Below are positions 15,146 to 24,162 of a DNA stretch of 40,699 nt, one piece after another. The first letter of the stretch is position 1; the number at the start of each line of letters is the position of its first letter. A program made the position numbers and the translations under genes. Below the pieces are notes generated by a model. That model had not been told where the DNA came from and did not search any database. It saw only the letters and a program-made list of their open reading frames with translations. The stretch is from DASRDS01 sp035652495 (GTDB lineage: Bacteria; Gemmatimonadota; Gemmatimonadetes; Gemmatimonadales; Gemmatimonadaceae), in contig DASRDS010000105.1 of the NCBI GenBank assembly GCA_035652495.1, forward strand, positions 1 through 40,699, in the 5' to 3' direction.

Positions 15146-16201
15146 ATGCGATTGAGACGGTTGGAGGCGGGCTCGCGCGCCGTGCTCGTCGGATTGGCGC
15201 GGCGGCTGCCTCAGCCGTTGCCGCTCGAGCTCGGAGCGGACAAGCCGCCCGTTCGCGTGTTGTATCTCCGCTACGACCGGATCGGCGACATGATCCTGTC
15301 GACGGGTCTCCTTCGCGCGTTGGCGCGTTCACATCCGAATGTCGTGGTCGATGTGCTCGCGTCGCCCGCGAACGCGCCTGTGCTCGCCGGCAACCCCCAC
15401 GTGCGGTCCATCGTCATCGCCGATTCGGCCTACCTCGGCGCATTCCAGCGCGTTCGGCGCGAACGGTATGACGCGATTTTGGATTGTCAGATTTTCTCGC
15501 CGTCGACGACCACGTTGATCATGATGCTGATGAGTCGGGCGCGACATCGCATCGGGCTGGCCGGCCGGGGGATCGATGCGGCATTCACTCTGCCTGTCGC
15601 CCGACCCGCGTCGGCCCGACATTACGTCGAGCATCTGGGCGCGCTGGCTTCTGCATTCGGTGTGACGAACGCAGACTGGCGTCCGGAGATTTTTTTGACC
15701 GCAGCCGAGCGGGCCTTGGGCGAGTCACGGTGGCAAGCCGGCCGCCGGCTGCTCATCAACGTCTCGGCCGGAAAAACGTCGCGCCGATGGCCCGCTGATC
15801 GCTTCGCCACGATTCTGCGCGCGGTGCGCGCGCGTGACGATCTCCGCGATGATCTCGATGTCATCGTTACGGCTGCTCCTGCTGATAGAAGCTTGGGGGA
15901 AGATTTGGCTGGCGTTGGAGGGCGTTATGTGAGCACGAGAAGCGTGCGAGAAGCGTTCGCCCTTGTCGCGACGGCTGACTATGTGCTGACACCTGATACC
16001 GCGATCGCACACGCGGCATCGGCGTTCGGAAAGCCGGCGGTCGTGATGTATATCAGGAACCGAGCGGAGGTCTGGGGCCCGTATCGGACTGGAGGGATCG
16101 CCATAGGGGCGCCCGAAGGAAACCTACAGTCGCTCCCGGTGGAGCCCGTGAGGGATGCCGTGATGGACCTCCTGCTTGAGCCGGTTTCCCACGCGCCCTA
16201 A
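15146..16201 (+). CDS. glycosyltransferase family 9 (ADP-heptose:LPS heptosyltransferase-like)
   Basis: A 351-residue GT-B glycosyltransferase of family 9, which normally adds heptose from ADP-heptose to the lipopolysaccharide core at the inner face of the cytoplasmic membrane. The N-terminal RYDRIGDMILSTGLL (42-56) is the family's acceptor-side signature, here with Asp-Arg-Ile-Gly-Asp. The C-terminal nucleotide-sugar motifs are VSAGKTSRRWP (206-216) and TPDTAIAHAASAFGKP (282-297). The first 35 residues are a basic, weakly hydrophobic lead that could touch the membrane. It starts at an ATG at 15146 and is followed 13 bases later by the MmpL-type transporter, so a shared transcript and a joint role in envelope building are plausible. 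The exact sugar is not shown. Confidence 0.88.
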   Translation: MRLRRLEAGSRAVLVGLARRLPQPLPLELGADKPPVRVLYLRYDRIGDMILSTGLLRALARSHPNVVVDVLASPANAPVLAGNPHVRSIVIADSAYLGAFQRVRRERYDAILDCQIFSPSTTTLIMMLMSRARHRIGLAGRGIDAAFTLPVARPASARHYVEHLGALASAFGVTNADWRPEIFLTAAERALGESRWQAGRRLLINVSAGKTSRRWPADRFATILRAVRARDDLRDDLDVIVTAAPADRSLGEDLAGVGGRYVSTRSVREAFALVATADYVLTPDTAIAHAASAFGKPAVVMYIRNRAEVWGPYRTGGIAIGAPEGNLQSLPVEPVRDAVMDLLLEPVSHAP

Positions 16202-16214
16202 CTTGAGCGCGCCC

Positions 16215-18446
16215 ATGCTCTCACGCGCGATCGTACGCTCCCGTGGCGCGGTCGCCGCTGTCTGGGTCCTGCTGGCCGTCGCGCTCGTGCCGTGGGCGCT
16301 CACCGCCGCCAACCACATGAACGCGAGCGCGCGCCCGAACGAGCGCGAGGCCGGCGTCGTCGAGCGCATCTTGGCCAAGCGCTTCGACGCCCCGTACGCG
16401 TCGTTCGCCGTGCTCGTGATCTCAAACATCGCTTCGCCGGCCACGCCGGAGGGGAAGACCGCGCTCCACCAGATCGTGAGCGTGCTCGACACGCTGCCGG
16501 GCGTGAAGCGGGTGCTGTCCTTTGCGAACACGCCGGACTCGGCGTTTCTCTCGCCGCGCGGGACCTTCGTCGTTGTCGGGCTCGATAAAGTCGGGAATCC
16601 GGCGCAGGAGTACATCCCGGCGATGCGGCACGCGAGCGCCGTGCTGCAGCAGGAGCTGGCGCCGCAGTTCCCGGGCATCTCCATGGGGTGGACCGGTGAT
16701 GCGCCGTTCAACTACGACGTCCGCGCGGCGAGCGCGGCGGATGCGAGGACGGCCGAGCGACGCGTGTTGCCGATTACGATCGTACTGCTCGTGGTCGTGT
16801 TCGGCTCGCTCGTCGCCGCGCTGTTGCCCGCGATCGCCGGGGCGCTCGCGATTGGCCTGAGCCTCGGCGGCGCCGCCCTGATCAGTATGGTGTGGCCGCT
16901 GTCCGTGCTCTCGCACAACATCATCACAATGCTGGGGCTGGGCATCGGCGTGGATTACGCGCTCTTGACCGTGTCGCGATTCCGCGAGTCGCTGGCGCAG
17001 GGGCTGAGCGCGGAGGACGCGGCGATCGAGGCGGTACGTCGAGCGGGGCACACTATCCTTATTTCCGGCGCCGCGGTCGCGATCGGGTTCGTGGCGCTCA
17101 TCGTCATTCCGATCGGCGACCTGCGCTCGATCGGCATCGGCGGACTGCTCACTGTCGTGTTCTCGGCGCTGATCGCCACGACGTTGTTGCCCGGATTACT
17201 CGCGTGGCTCGGGCCCTTGGTCAATCGCTGGAGCCTCTGGCACGTGCGGCATGTCGGCCGCGAGAATGGCTGGCGGAAATGGGGCGCTTGGGTCGCCGCG
17301 CATCCGCTGCTCGTGATCGTGGTCTGCGGCGTGCCGTTGGCGATACTCGTCGGGCAAGCGCGGCGGCTCAATGATCAGTTGCCCACCGGCGAGGACTGGT
17401 TGCCGCAGTCCATGGAATCCGCGCGCGCGGTGCGGGCGATGCGGAATATGGGGAAGATGGGTATCGTCGAGGACACGCACATTCTCCTCGAGCTGCCGCC
17501 GGGCGCGGGTCCGTTTACGGATGCCGGGTGGCAGGCGTGGCGACGCGTGGCCATCGCGGTCGAGCACCGGCCGGAGATCGCGCGGGTGCGGTCGTTGCCG
17601 ACCATTCTCCATGCCGAGCATCCGAGTACGACGGTCTTGGGGCTCGTGTCCGTCGACTTGATTCGATCGTTTGTGAGTCGCGATCACAAGGCGGCGCTCA
17701 TTGAGGTCGTGCCAAAGGAGAGCGCCACGCCGGCGCAGCTCACGGATTTGATCCATGAGCTGCGCGCCATGGATCCCGTCCAGCTCACCGGGCTGCGTGG
17801 CGCGACCATTCGCATCGGCGGGCTGCCGGCGCAGAATACCGATTATCAGGACGCCATCGCCGGGCACGCGATGTACGTCGTCGGGCTGGTGGTCGGCGGG
17901 ACGTTCTTTGCTTTGTTGATCGGCTTTAGCTCGGTGCTGATCCCGCTCAAAGCCATCGTGCTGAACTTGATTTCAGTCGGCGCGGCGTTTGGGGCGACGG
18001 TCCTGGTGTTTCAGGACGGGCATCTCATGTCGCTCGTCGGGCTGAGCGCGCCGGTCGATGCGCTATTTCCCGCGGTGCCCGTCATCGTGTTTTGCCTCGT
18101 CTTCGGGCTCAGTATGGACTACGAGGTCTTCCTCGTGGCCCGAGTCGCGGAGGCTAATAGATCCGGCGCCGGTGTCGACGATGCGTTGGCTGAGGGTGTC
18201 GCTCGGACGGGCGGCGTGATTACGAGTGCGGCCGCCGTCATGATCGTCGTCTTCGCCTCGTTCACGCTTGGCGACTTTCTGCTCGTGAAGATCCTCGGCT
18301 TCGCCTTGGCGGTGGCCGTGTTGGTCGACGCCACGATCGTGCGACTCGGCATCGGTCCCGCTGTGCTTCGACTCGCCGGCAAGTGGAACTGGTGGCCCGG
18401 ACAGAGGGGGCTACCGAGCGTAATGGTCCGCCCCGAGGAAGTGTAG
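16215..18446 (+). CDS. MmpL/RND-superfamily transporter
   Basis: A 743-residue single-chain MMPL transporter with two homologous halves, each having one leading membrane helix, a periplasmic domain and a bundle of about five more helices. Helix 1 is at about 12-30, with bundles at about 186-335 and 550-720. The proton-relay Asp-Tyr pairs are conserved: D247-Y248 in GIGVDYALL and D635-Y636 in GLSMDYEVF. It therefore probably uses the proton gradient to move a lipid or hydrophobic molecule across or out of the inner membrane. I chose the ATG at 16215 because the hydrophobic helix begins just after it; the open frame reaches back to 16176, inside the glycosyltransferase. Its neighbour is a heptosyltransferase-like gene, so an outer-membrane lipid or polyketide-type lipid is a reasonable guess at cargo. 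Its 3' end overlaps the convergent cupin gene by 36 bases. Confidence 0.9.
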   Translation: MLSRAIVRSRGAVAAVWVLLAVALVPWALTAANHMNASARPNEREAGVVERILAKRFDAPYASFAVLVISNIASPATPEGKTALHQIVSVLDTLPGVKRVLSFANTPDSAFLSPRGTFVVVGLDKVGNPAQEYIPAMRHASAVLQQELAPQFPGISMGWTGDAPFNYDVRAASAADARTAERRVLPITIVLLVVVFGSLVAALLPAIAGALAIGLSLGGAALISMVWPLSVLSHNIITMLGLGIGVDYALLTVSRFRESLAQGLSAEDAAIEAVRRAGHTILISGAAVAIGFVALIVIPIGDLRSIGIGGLLTVVFSALIATTLLPGLLAWLGPLVNRWSLWHVRHVGRENGWRKWGAWVAAHPLLVIVVCGVPLAILVGQARRLNDQLPTGEDWLPQSMESARAVRAMRNMGKMGIVEDTHILLELPPGAGPFTDAGWQAWRRVAIAVEHRPEIARVRSLPTILHAEHPSTTVLGLVSVDLIRSFVSRDHKAALIEVVPKESATPAQLTDLIHELRAMDPVQLTGLRGATIRIGGLPAQNTDYQDAIAGHAMYVVGLVVGGTFFALLIGFSSVLIPLKAIVLNLISVGAAFGATVLVFQDGHLMSLVGLSAPVDALFPAVPVIVFCLVFGLSMDYEVFLVARVAEANRSGAGVDDALAEGVARTGGVITSAAAVMIVVFASFTLGDFLLVKILGFALAVAVLVDATIVRLGIGPAVLRLAGKWNWWPGQRGLPSVMVRPEEV

Positions 18447-18785
18447 CGAGACGTAGGGCTTGTCTCCCACGACCCAGCTGTCGTGCGGCACCGGCGGAAT
18501 GTAAAAGAGTTCTCCAACACGCAATTCAAACACGCGTCCGTCTTCGAGCGCGGCGGTCGCGGTGCCTGACACCACGAGACCGACGTGTTCTACCGAGCAT
18601 CTCGTGGCTCCTACGCCAGGGCCGACGTGCTCTGACCATCGCCATCCTGGCTGGTACGTCGCGCGGCCGATCGTGAGGCCGCCGATGCGCACGATCTCGA
18701 ATCGGCCCTTCACCATCTCGCGCACTTCGTCTGGTGTCTCGAAGCGCTTGAGTATGACGTCGGTAGGAACTAGTGGAGTCGTCAT
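18411..18785 (-). CDS. cupin-domain protein
   Basis: A 124-residue protein made of a single cupin beta-barrel. The first cupin motif covers YQPGWRWSEHVGPG with H53, then E66 and H67 in SVEHVGLVVSG. The second motif is GELFYIPPVPHDSW with H101. These histidines and the glutamate can hold a metal ion, as in small-molecule-binding or redox-related cupins. It is divergent from the AraC gene, whose start is 17 bases away, so the AraC protein may control it. No enzyme activity can be assigned. Its last 36 bases overlap the convergent MmpL gene. Confidence 0.82.
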   Translation of the reverse strand: MTTPLVPTDVILKRFETPDEVREMVKGRFEIVRIGGLTIGRATYQPGWRWSEHVGPGVGATRCSVEHVGLVVSGTATAALEDGRVFELRVGELFYIPPVPHDSWVVGDKPYVSLHFLGADHYAR

Positions 18786-18802
18786 GGGATAATGATTGTG
18801 CT

Positions 18803-19651
18803 ATGTCGTCCATCGAGAATAGCGCACGGACCGGCGTGGCGCTCTGGCGCAGACGCCGATTGGAGCCGATTCTGTTTCGCGCGCCCGTGTGGCCCGAGCT
18901 CCGTTACACGCTCGTTGTCGTCGATGGCCCGGAATGTCCTCAGAAGGCCGTGTGTGGGCCGACGACCCACGCCGAGGGCGACGTATATGTCTTCGCGCCC
19001 GGGATTCCGTTCGACGCCCATGCGTTCGGCACGTCGACGTATTGGGTCGCGTCGTTTGCGCGACACGCGATCGCGTTGTGTCTCGAGGCGCGGCCGCGCG
19101 GGTTGCCGTCGCAACTGCTCTCCCGCGCTAGCAGCGTGCTCCGCTTTCATGCGGACGAAGCGCAGCTCGCGCGGTTGGTAGCCGAGCTCGAGCTGTTGCA
19201 GGGAGAGCTCGAACGTCATGCCGAGGCCGAGCATTCGGCGCTGCCGTCGTTGATCAATCTCCTGTTGACGGACGTCGCGCGGTTGCGGCCCGTGCCGAAT
19301 GATCTGATGCTCTGTGATGGTGCGACTCAGCTGGTCCGCGACGTCTTTCACGTCATTGAGAGTCGCTATCGGTCACCGATCGGGCTCGCCGACGTGGCAA
19401 AAGCTGTCGCTCGCTCGCCCGCGTATCTCACGCATGCGATCCGTGAGGAGACCGGGCGCACCGTGTTGCAGTGGATCATCGAGCGCCGCATGCGTGAGGC
19501 TGAGCGATTGCTGATCGATACGGATCAGCCGCTGCAGACAATCGCGAACGCCGTGGGTTATGACAATGTCTCATATTTCATACGGCAGTTCACGAAACGG
19601 CACGGGGCGCCACCGGGCGGGTGGCGCGAGGCGCAGGTCGCGGTCGCCTAA
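18803..19651 (+). CDS. AraC-family transcriptional regulator
   Basis: A 282-residue regulator. The N-terminal part (about 1-170) is a divergent sensing domain, perhaps a cupin-like barrel, with two cysteines at ECPQKAVC. The C-terminal 100 residues hold the double helix-turn-helix. The first is IGLADVAKAVARSPAYLTHAIREETG and the second, QTIANAVGYDNVSYFIRQFTKRHG, ends the conserved AraC core. The ATG at 18803 is preferred to an in-frame start at 18773 because it leaves a small gap to the divergent cupin gene. Its target could be the divergent cupin, its own gene or the efflux operon 68 bases downstream, which has a palindrome of another type. Confidence 0.9.
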   Translation: MSSIENSARTGVALWRRRRLEPILFRAPVWPELRYTLVVVDGPECPQKAVCGPTTHAEGDVYVFAPGIPFDAHAFGTSTYWVASFARHAIALCLEARPRGLPSQLLSRASSVLRFHADEAQLARLVAELELLQGELERHAEAEHSALPSLINLLLTDVARLRPVPNDLMLCDGATQLVRDVFHVIESRYRSPIGLADVAKAVARSPAYLTHAIREETGRTVLQWIIERRMREAERLLIDTDQPLQTIANAVGYDNVSYFIRQFTKRHGAPPGGWREAQVAVA

Positions 19652-19690
19652 CAAAAAAAGGATCATTCGAGCGCAAGTTTCTGCATTTTT

Positions 19691-19706
19691 CTGACTGGCC
19701 GGTCAG
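19691..19706. promoter_or_regulatory. TetR-type palindromic operator upstream of the efflux operon
   Basis: CTGACTGGCCGGTCAG is a 16-base near-perfect palindrome; only one base pair breaks symmetry. It sits 13 bases before the GTG start of the first TolC gene. The GAC-N-GGCC-N-GTC layout matches operators bound by TetR-family repressors of multidrug pumps. No TetR gene is in the window, so the regulator would be encoded elsewhere. The neighbouring AraC protein would be expected to use direct repeats rather than a palindrome. Confidence 0.65.
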
Positions 19707-19719
19707 ATGACATTGCGGT

Positions 19720-21006
19720 GTGTCGATCGCACGCATTGTCCTTTTATGCTTGGTCTCCGCGCTGCCGGTCTACGCGCAGGTCGATACGACAATCTCATTG
19801 GCAGACGCCCTGGCGCACGCGGCGAATGCCAGTCCGGATGTCGCGCGTGGTAAAGCGAATGTCTGGGAAGCGCGTTCGCAACAACGTCTTGCCGTTGGCG
19901 CGTTCCTACCGCAGATCGCGTATCAAGCCAATTTCTCGAACGCGGACTTAGCCTCTCCCGAACCACCGCTGTCGCTCGCATTACCCGGTCCCACCTATGG
20001 AACCGGAGTGCTCGCGTCAGTCGACTTGTTCACAGCCGGTCGCCGCGGTGCTCAGCGCCATGCGGCCGATGCTGAACGAACCGCGGCTGATGCCTCGTTA
20101 GTTGATCGAACGTTCGGCGCTCGACTGACCGTGGAAGTCGCGTTCCTGGACGTCCTCCGCGCGGCGGACCTGATCAAAGTCTCGCAAGCGCGATTAGCGA
20201 GAGACCAAGAAGCACTGAGCGTCGCGCAGCACCGACTCGAGGCTGGGACGACCTTCAGGTCGGATGTGCTAAGAGCCGGCGTCGAGCTCTCGTCGGCAAA
20301 AGAGGCGCTGTTGGCCGCACAGGCCCAACACACCAGTGCCACATTCGAGCTCGGCCGTGTGACCGGACTCGGCCGCTCCGTCGGCGCAGATGAGGCCGAC
20401 TCGACGATTGTGCGGCCACTTCCGATGCCCGATCGTGATATCGTTGATCTGATCGTATCTGGCGGCCCGTCGGTCCGTTCCGCTGACGCCAGCTTCGATG
20501 CGGCCAACGCATCGGTGCGCGCGGCGAAAGCGCAGTACTTCCCGACGATCAACGCCAGCGGCGGCTACTCCGTATACGCGCAACCAGCGACGCGCGGCTC
20601 GCTCGTCGATGGCGGCAACGCGTGGCAGTTCAGAATTGGCGTGGTGTACCCGATTTTCGACGGCTTCCAACGCGAGGACGGTGTGTCCAGAGCCGATGCC
20701 GAGGCGGATGCGGCGACCGCGACGCGGGCCGATACGAGGCGTGAGGCCCGGGCGGCGGCCGAGCGGGGACTCGCGAATCTCAATGTGGCCGGCGAGCGCA
20801 TACGGCTCGCCGAGGAAGCCGTCGCGCAGGCGCGCGAAGATCTGCGCGTGCAGGACGCGCGCTATCAGGCTGGGGCGTCGACGATTCTGGACCGGCTCAC
20901 CTCCGAGGCGACCCTCGTCGCGGCGGAACAGGACGCCGTCACGGCGCGATACGACTATGGCATAGCGCGCGCGCAGCTCGAGGCGCTCGCCGGCAGGAGT
21001 CTCTGA
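19720..21006 (+). CDS. TolC-family outer-membrane efflux protein (first copy)
   Basis: A 428-residue outer-membrane efflux protein. Residues 1-20 are a signal peptide (MSIARIVLLCLVSALPVYAQ). The rest shows the two OEP repeats of long helices with the typical Ala-rich heptads (about 25-215 and 230-425), including SLADALAHAANASPDVARGKA and the closing LEALAGRSL. TolC trimers form the outer-membrane channel of RND pumps. It starts at a GTG at 19720 and is followed after three bases by the RND pump gene, then the membrane-fusion protein, so it is the first gene of a complete tripartite efflux operon. A TetR-type palindrome lies over its presumed promoter. Confidence 0.9.
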   Translation: MSIARIVLLCLVSALPVYAQVDTTISLADALAHAANASPDVARGKANVWEARSQQRLAVGAFLPQIAYQANFSNADLASPEPPLSLALPGPTYGTGVLASVDLFTAGRRGAQRHAADAERTAADASLVDRTFGARLTVEVAFLDVLRAADLIKVSQARLARDQEALSVAQHRLEAGTTFRSDVLRAGVELSSAKEALLAAQAQHTSATFELGRVTGLGRSVGADEADSTIVRPLPMPDRDIVDLIVSGGPSVRSADASFDAANASVRAAKAQYFPTINASGGYSVYAQPATRGSLVDGGNAWQFRIGVVYPIFDGFQREDGVSRADAEADAATATRADTRREARAAAERGLANLNVAGERIRLAEEAVAQAREDLRVQDARYQAGASTILDRLTSEATLVAAEQDAVTARYDYGIARAQLEALAGRSL

Positions 21007-21009
21007 CCC

Positions 21010-24000
21010 ATGTGGCTCGTCCAACTCGGCCTCAAACGGCCCTACACGTTCGTGGTGGCCGCGATGGCGATCCTGATCTTCGGCATCGTGTCGCTGCGGA
21101 AGATGGCCACGGACATCTTCCCGAACATCGACATCCCCGTCGTCACCGTGATCTGGACCTACGCGGGCATGTCGCCGGAAGATATGGAGAGTCGCATTAT
21201 CACGCCGCACGAGCGCGGCATGACGACGACCGTCGACAACATCGAGCACATGGAATCCCAGTCCATGACTGGGTACGCGGTCGAAAAGGTCTTCTTCCAC
21301 CAGGGCACGAATATCAACGGCGCGATCGCCCAGATCACGGCGATCTCGCAGACGATTCTGCGCATCGCGCCGGTCGGCACGCAGCCGCCGTTCATCGTCC
21401 GGTTCAACGCGTCGAACGTGCCGGTGCTCCAGCTCGCGCTCTCCAGCCAGTCGCTCTCCGAGCAGGAGATCTACGACGACGGCTACAACTTCATGCGCAC
21501 CCAGCTCGCGACCGTGCAGGGCGCGCAGCTGCCGCTGCCGTACGGTGGGAAGGTGCGGCAGATCATGATCGACATCGATCCCCAGCGGATGTACGCCAAT
21601 GGGGTGTCGCCGAACGATGTCTCGAACGCCGTCAATGCGCAGAACCTCGTCCTGCCGGCTGGCACGGCGAAGATGGGCTCGCGCGAGTATCAGGTCCACC
21701 TGAACTCGAGCCCGGATGTCCTGCAACAGTTGAACGATCTGCCGATCAAGCAAGTCAATGGCGCGACGATCTATGTGCGCGATGTGGCCCAGGTGCACGA
21801 CGGGTACGCCGTGCAGCAGAGCATCGTGCGCCGCAACGGCCAACGCGGAGCCCTGCTCACGGTGCTCAAGGGCGGAGGCGCGTCGACGTTGGACGTCGTG
21901 AAGCGCATCCGCGACCGTCTGCCGTCGGTCATGGCGACGCTGCCGCCGGCACTCAAAGCCGACCCGCTCAGCGATCAATCGTTGTTCGTGAAGGCGGCGA
22001 TCAATGGCGTCATTCGCGAGGCGGTGATCGCGGCCTGCCTGACCGCGCTCATGATCTTGCTCTTCCTCGGCAGCTGGCGGAGCACGCTGATCGTCGCGGT
22101 GTCCATCCCGCTCGCGATTCTATCGTCGGTCATCGTGCTGAGCGCGCTCGGACAGACGATCAACAGTATGACCCTGGGCGGATTCGCGCTGGCGGTCGGT
22201 ATCCTTGTGGACGACGCGACCGTGGCGATCGAAAACATCCACCGCAATGCATCGCAGGGCAAGGATCTCGAGCAGGCGATTCTCGACGGGTCGGTGCAGA
22301 TCGCGGTCCCGACATTCGTGTCGACGCTCTGTATCTGCATCGTCTTCGTGCCGATTCTCTCGCTGTCGGGCGTGGCGGGATTCTTGTTCGCGCCGCTGGC
22401 CGAGGCGGTGATCTTCGCGATGCTCGCGTCGTACCTACTCTCACGGACGCTGGTGCCCACGCTGGTCAAGTATGCGTTGCTCGCCGAGCATGGGAGACCG
22501 CCGGCGGCGTTCTTCCGGCGGTTCGAGCAGTTGTTCGATCGCTTCCGGGCCGGGTATGACCGCATCCTGGCGAGCCTCATCGAGCGGCCGAAGCGCACGA
22601 CCACCGTCTTCCTGGGCGGTGTGGTGGCATCGTTCCTCTTGGTCCCCTTCATCGGGCAGGATTTCTTTCCGGCCGTCGATGCGGGTCAGATTCGCGTGCA
22701 CGTGCGCGCGCCGGCTGGGACTCGCATCGAAGAAACCGAGCAGCTGCTGGCGGGCATCGAGCGCGATATCCGCCGGGTCATTCCCGGGCATGATCTCGAC
22801 GTGATCATCGACAACATCGGGATCGGCGGACTCGGGCTCAATCTGGCCTACAGCGACAACCCGACGATCGGCTCGACGGACGGCGAGGTACTGATCTCGC
22901 TGAAGGAGGACCGCCAGGGCAAGACGCCCGACTACGTCGACTCGCTTCGGGCGACGATCGGGCGGGACTTCCCCGGCGTGACGTTCTTCTTCCAGCCCGC
23001 CGATATCGTCGGCCAGACGCTCAACTTCGGGCTCGCGGCGCCGATCGACGTGCAGGTGGTCGGTCGAAATCGCACGCAGAACTTCGAGATCGCGAAGGGG
23101 CTGGTCCACCAGCTGAACGCAATCCCCGGCACCGCCGATGTGCACATGCTCCAGGTGGTGAACGCGCCGGATCTTCTCATCAACGTCGATCGAACGAAAG
23201 CGCAGGAGATCGGCCTGACGCAACGCGACGTCGCCAACGACATGCTCGTGACGCTGTCGTCGAACGTGCAGGTGGCGCCCAACTACTGGCTCAACCCACA
23301 GAACGGCATCAACTATCCGCTCGTCGTGCAGACGCCGCAGTACCGGGTGACGGACATGGCCGATCTCGAGCGCACGCCGATTCACTCGGGGAGCGATCAG
23401 CCGCAGCTGCTCACGAATCTGTCGCACGTGACGCGACGCAACACGCTGGCGGTCATCACGCATTACAACATTCAGCCGGTCTTTGACGTCGACGCGAACG
23501 TGGCCGGCCGCGACCTGGGCGGCGTCGCCCACGATGTCGATCGCGTGGTCGAGAAGACGCGGCAGACGCTGCCGCGCGGCACGACGATCGTCGTCCGCGG
23601 ACAGGTCGAGAGCATGCGCTCGTCGTTCTTCGGCCTCGAAGCCGGTCTCGTGTTCGCGATCGTGCTCGTGTACCTGCTGATGGTCGTGAACTTCCAGTCG
23701 TGGACCGACCCAATGATCATCATCATGGCGCTCCCGGGTGCGCTCGCGGGCATTGTGTGGTCGCTGTATTTGACTCAGACAACGTTCAGCGTGCCGTCGC
23801 TCATGGGCGCGATCATGGCCATGGGCGTCGCGACCGCGAACTCCGTGCTCGTGGTCACGTTCGCGAATGAGCAGCGCGGACTCGGGCGCACCGCGATCGA
23901 AGCGGCGCTCGAGGCCGGGCACGAGCGTATCCGGCCCGTGCTCATGACGGCACTCGCCATGATCATCGGCATGCTGCCCATGGCGCTCGGGCTCGGAGAA

Positions 24001-24162
24001 GGTGGCGAGCAGAACGCGCCGTTGGGACGCGCCGTTATTGGCGGGTTGCTGGTCGCGACCTTCGCGACGCTATTCTTCGTTCCGGTCGTCTACGCATCCA
24101 TTCGCGGGCGGGTGACGCCGCGCGACACCGGAGATGTCACTCTCGCCGGAGTCGATCGATAA
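21010..24162 (+). CDS. RND multidrug efflux pump, inner-membrane subunit (AcrB/HAE1-like)
   Basis: A 1050-residue pump protein with the full RND layout: a first helix at 12-30, a periplasmic porter domain, a helix bundle at about 335-490, a second helix near 530-548, a second porter domain and a last bundle at about 870-1030. It sits in the inner membrane and uses proton entry to expel small hydrophobic molecules through TolC. The proton-relay aspartates D401 and D402 in VDDATVAIEN match AcrB D407/D408. The AcrB K940 position is alanine here (A943, just before N944 in GVATANSVLVV), so the relay may work differently. It lies between TolC and the fusion protein, and its stop overlaps the next start by one base. 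Confidence 0.93.
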   Translation: MWLVQLGLKRPYTFVVAAMAILIFGIVSLRKMATDIFPNIDIPVVTVIWTYAGMSPEDMESRIITPHERGMTTTVDNIEHMESQSMTGYAVEKVFFHQGTNINGAIAQITAISQTILRIAPVGTQPPFIVRFNASNVPVLQLALSSQSLSEQEIYDDGYNFMRTQLATVQGAQLPLPYGGKVRQIMIDIDPQRMYANGVSPNDVSNAVNAQNLVLPAGTAKMGSREYQVHLNSSPDVLQQLNDLPIKQVNGATIYVRDVAQVHDGYAVQQSIVRRNGQRGALLTVLKGGGASTLDVVKRIRDRLPSVMATLPPALKADPLSDQSLFVKAAINGVIREAVIAACLTALMILLFLGSWRSTLIVAVSIPLAILSSVIVLSALGQTINSMTLGGFALAVGILVDDATVAIENIHRNASQGKDLEQAILDGSVQIAVPTFVSTLCICIVFVPILSLSGVAGFLFAPLAEAVIFAMLASYLLSRTLVPTLVKYALLAEHGRPPAAFFRRFEQLFDRFRAGYDRILASLIERPKRTTTVFLGGVVASFLLVPFIGQDFFPAVDAGQIRVHVRAPAGTRIEETEQLLAGIERDIRRVIPGHDLDVIIDNIGIGGLGLNLAYSDNPTIGSTDGEVLISLKEDRQGKTPDYVDSLRATIGRDFPGVTFFFQPADIVGQTLNFGLAAPIDVQVVGRNRTQNFEIAKGLVHQLNAIPGTADVHMLQVVNAPDLLINVDRTKAQEIGLTQRDVANDMLVTLSSNVQVAPNYWLNPQNGINYPLVVQTPQYRVTDMADLERTPIHSGSDQPQLLTNLSHVTRRNTLAVITHYNIQPVFDVDANVAGRDLGGVAHDVDRVVEKTRQTLPRGTTIVVRGQVESMRSSFFGLEAGLVFAIVLVYLLMVVNFQSWTDPMIIIMALPGALAGIVWSLYLTQTTFSVPSLMGAIMAMGVATANSVLVVTFANEQRGLGRTAIEAALEAGHERIRPVLMTALAMIIGMLPMALGLGEGGEQNAPLGRAVIGGLLVATFATLFFVPVVYASIRGRVTPRDTGDVTLAGVDR

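Noticed and set aside
20269..21978. Open minus-strand frame of 569 codons opposite the first TolC and the RND pump
   Set aside because: Arg/Asp/His-rich antisense shadow; no start context or motif.
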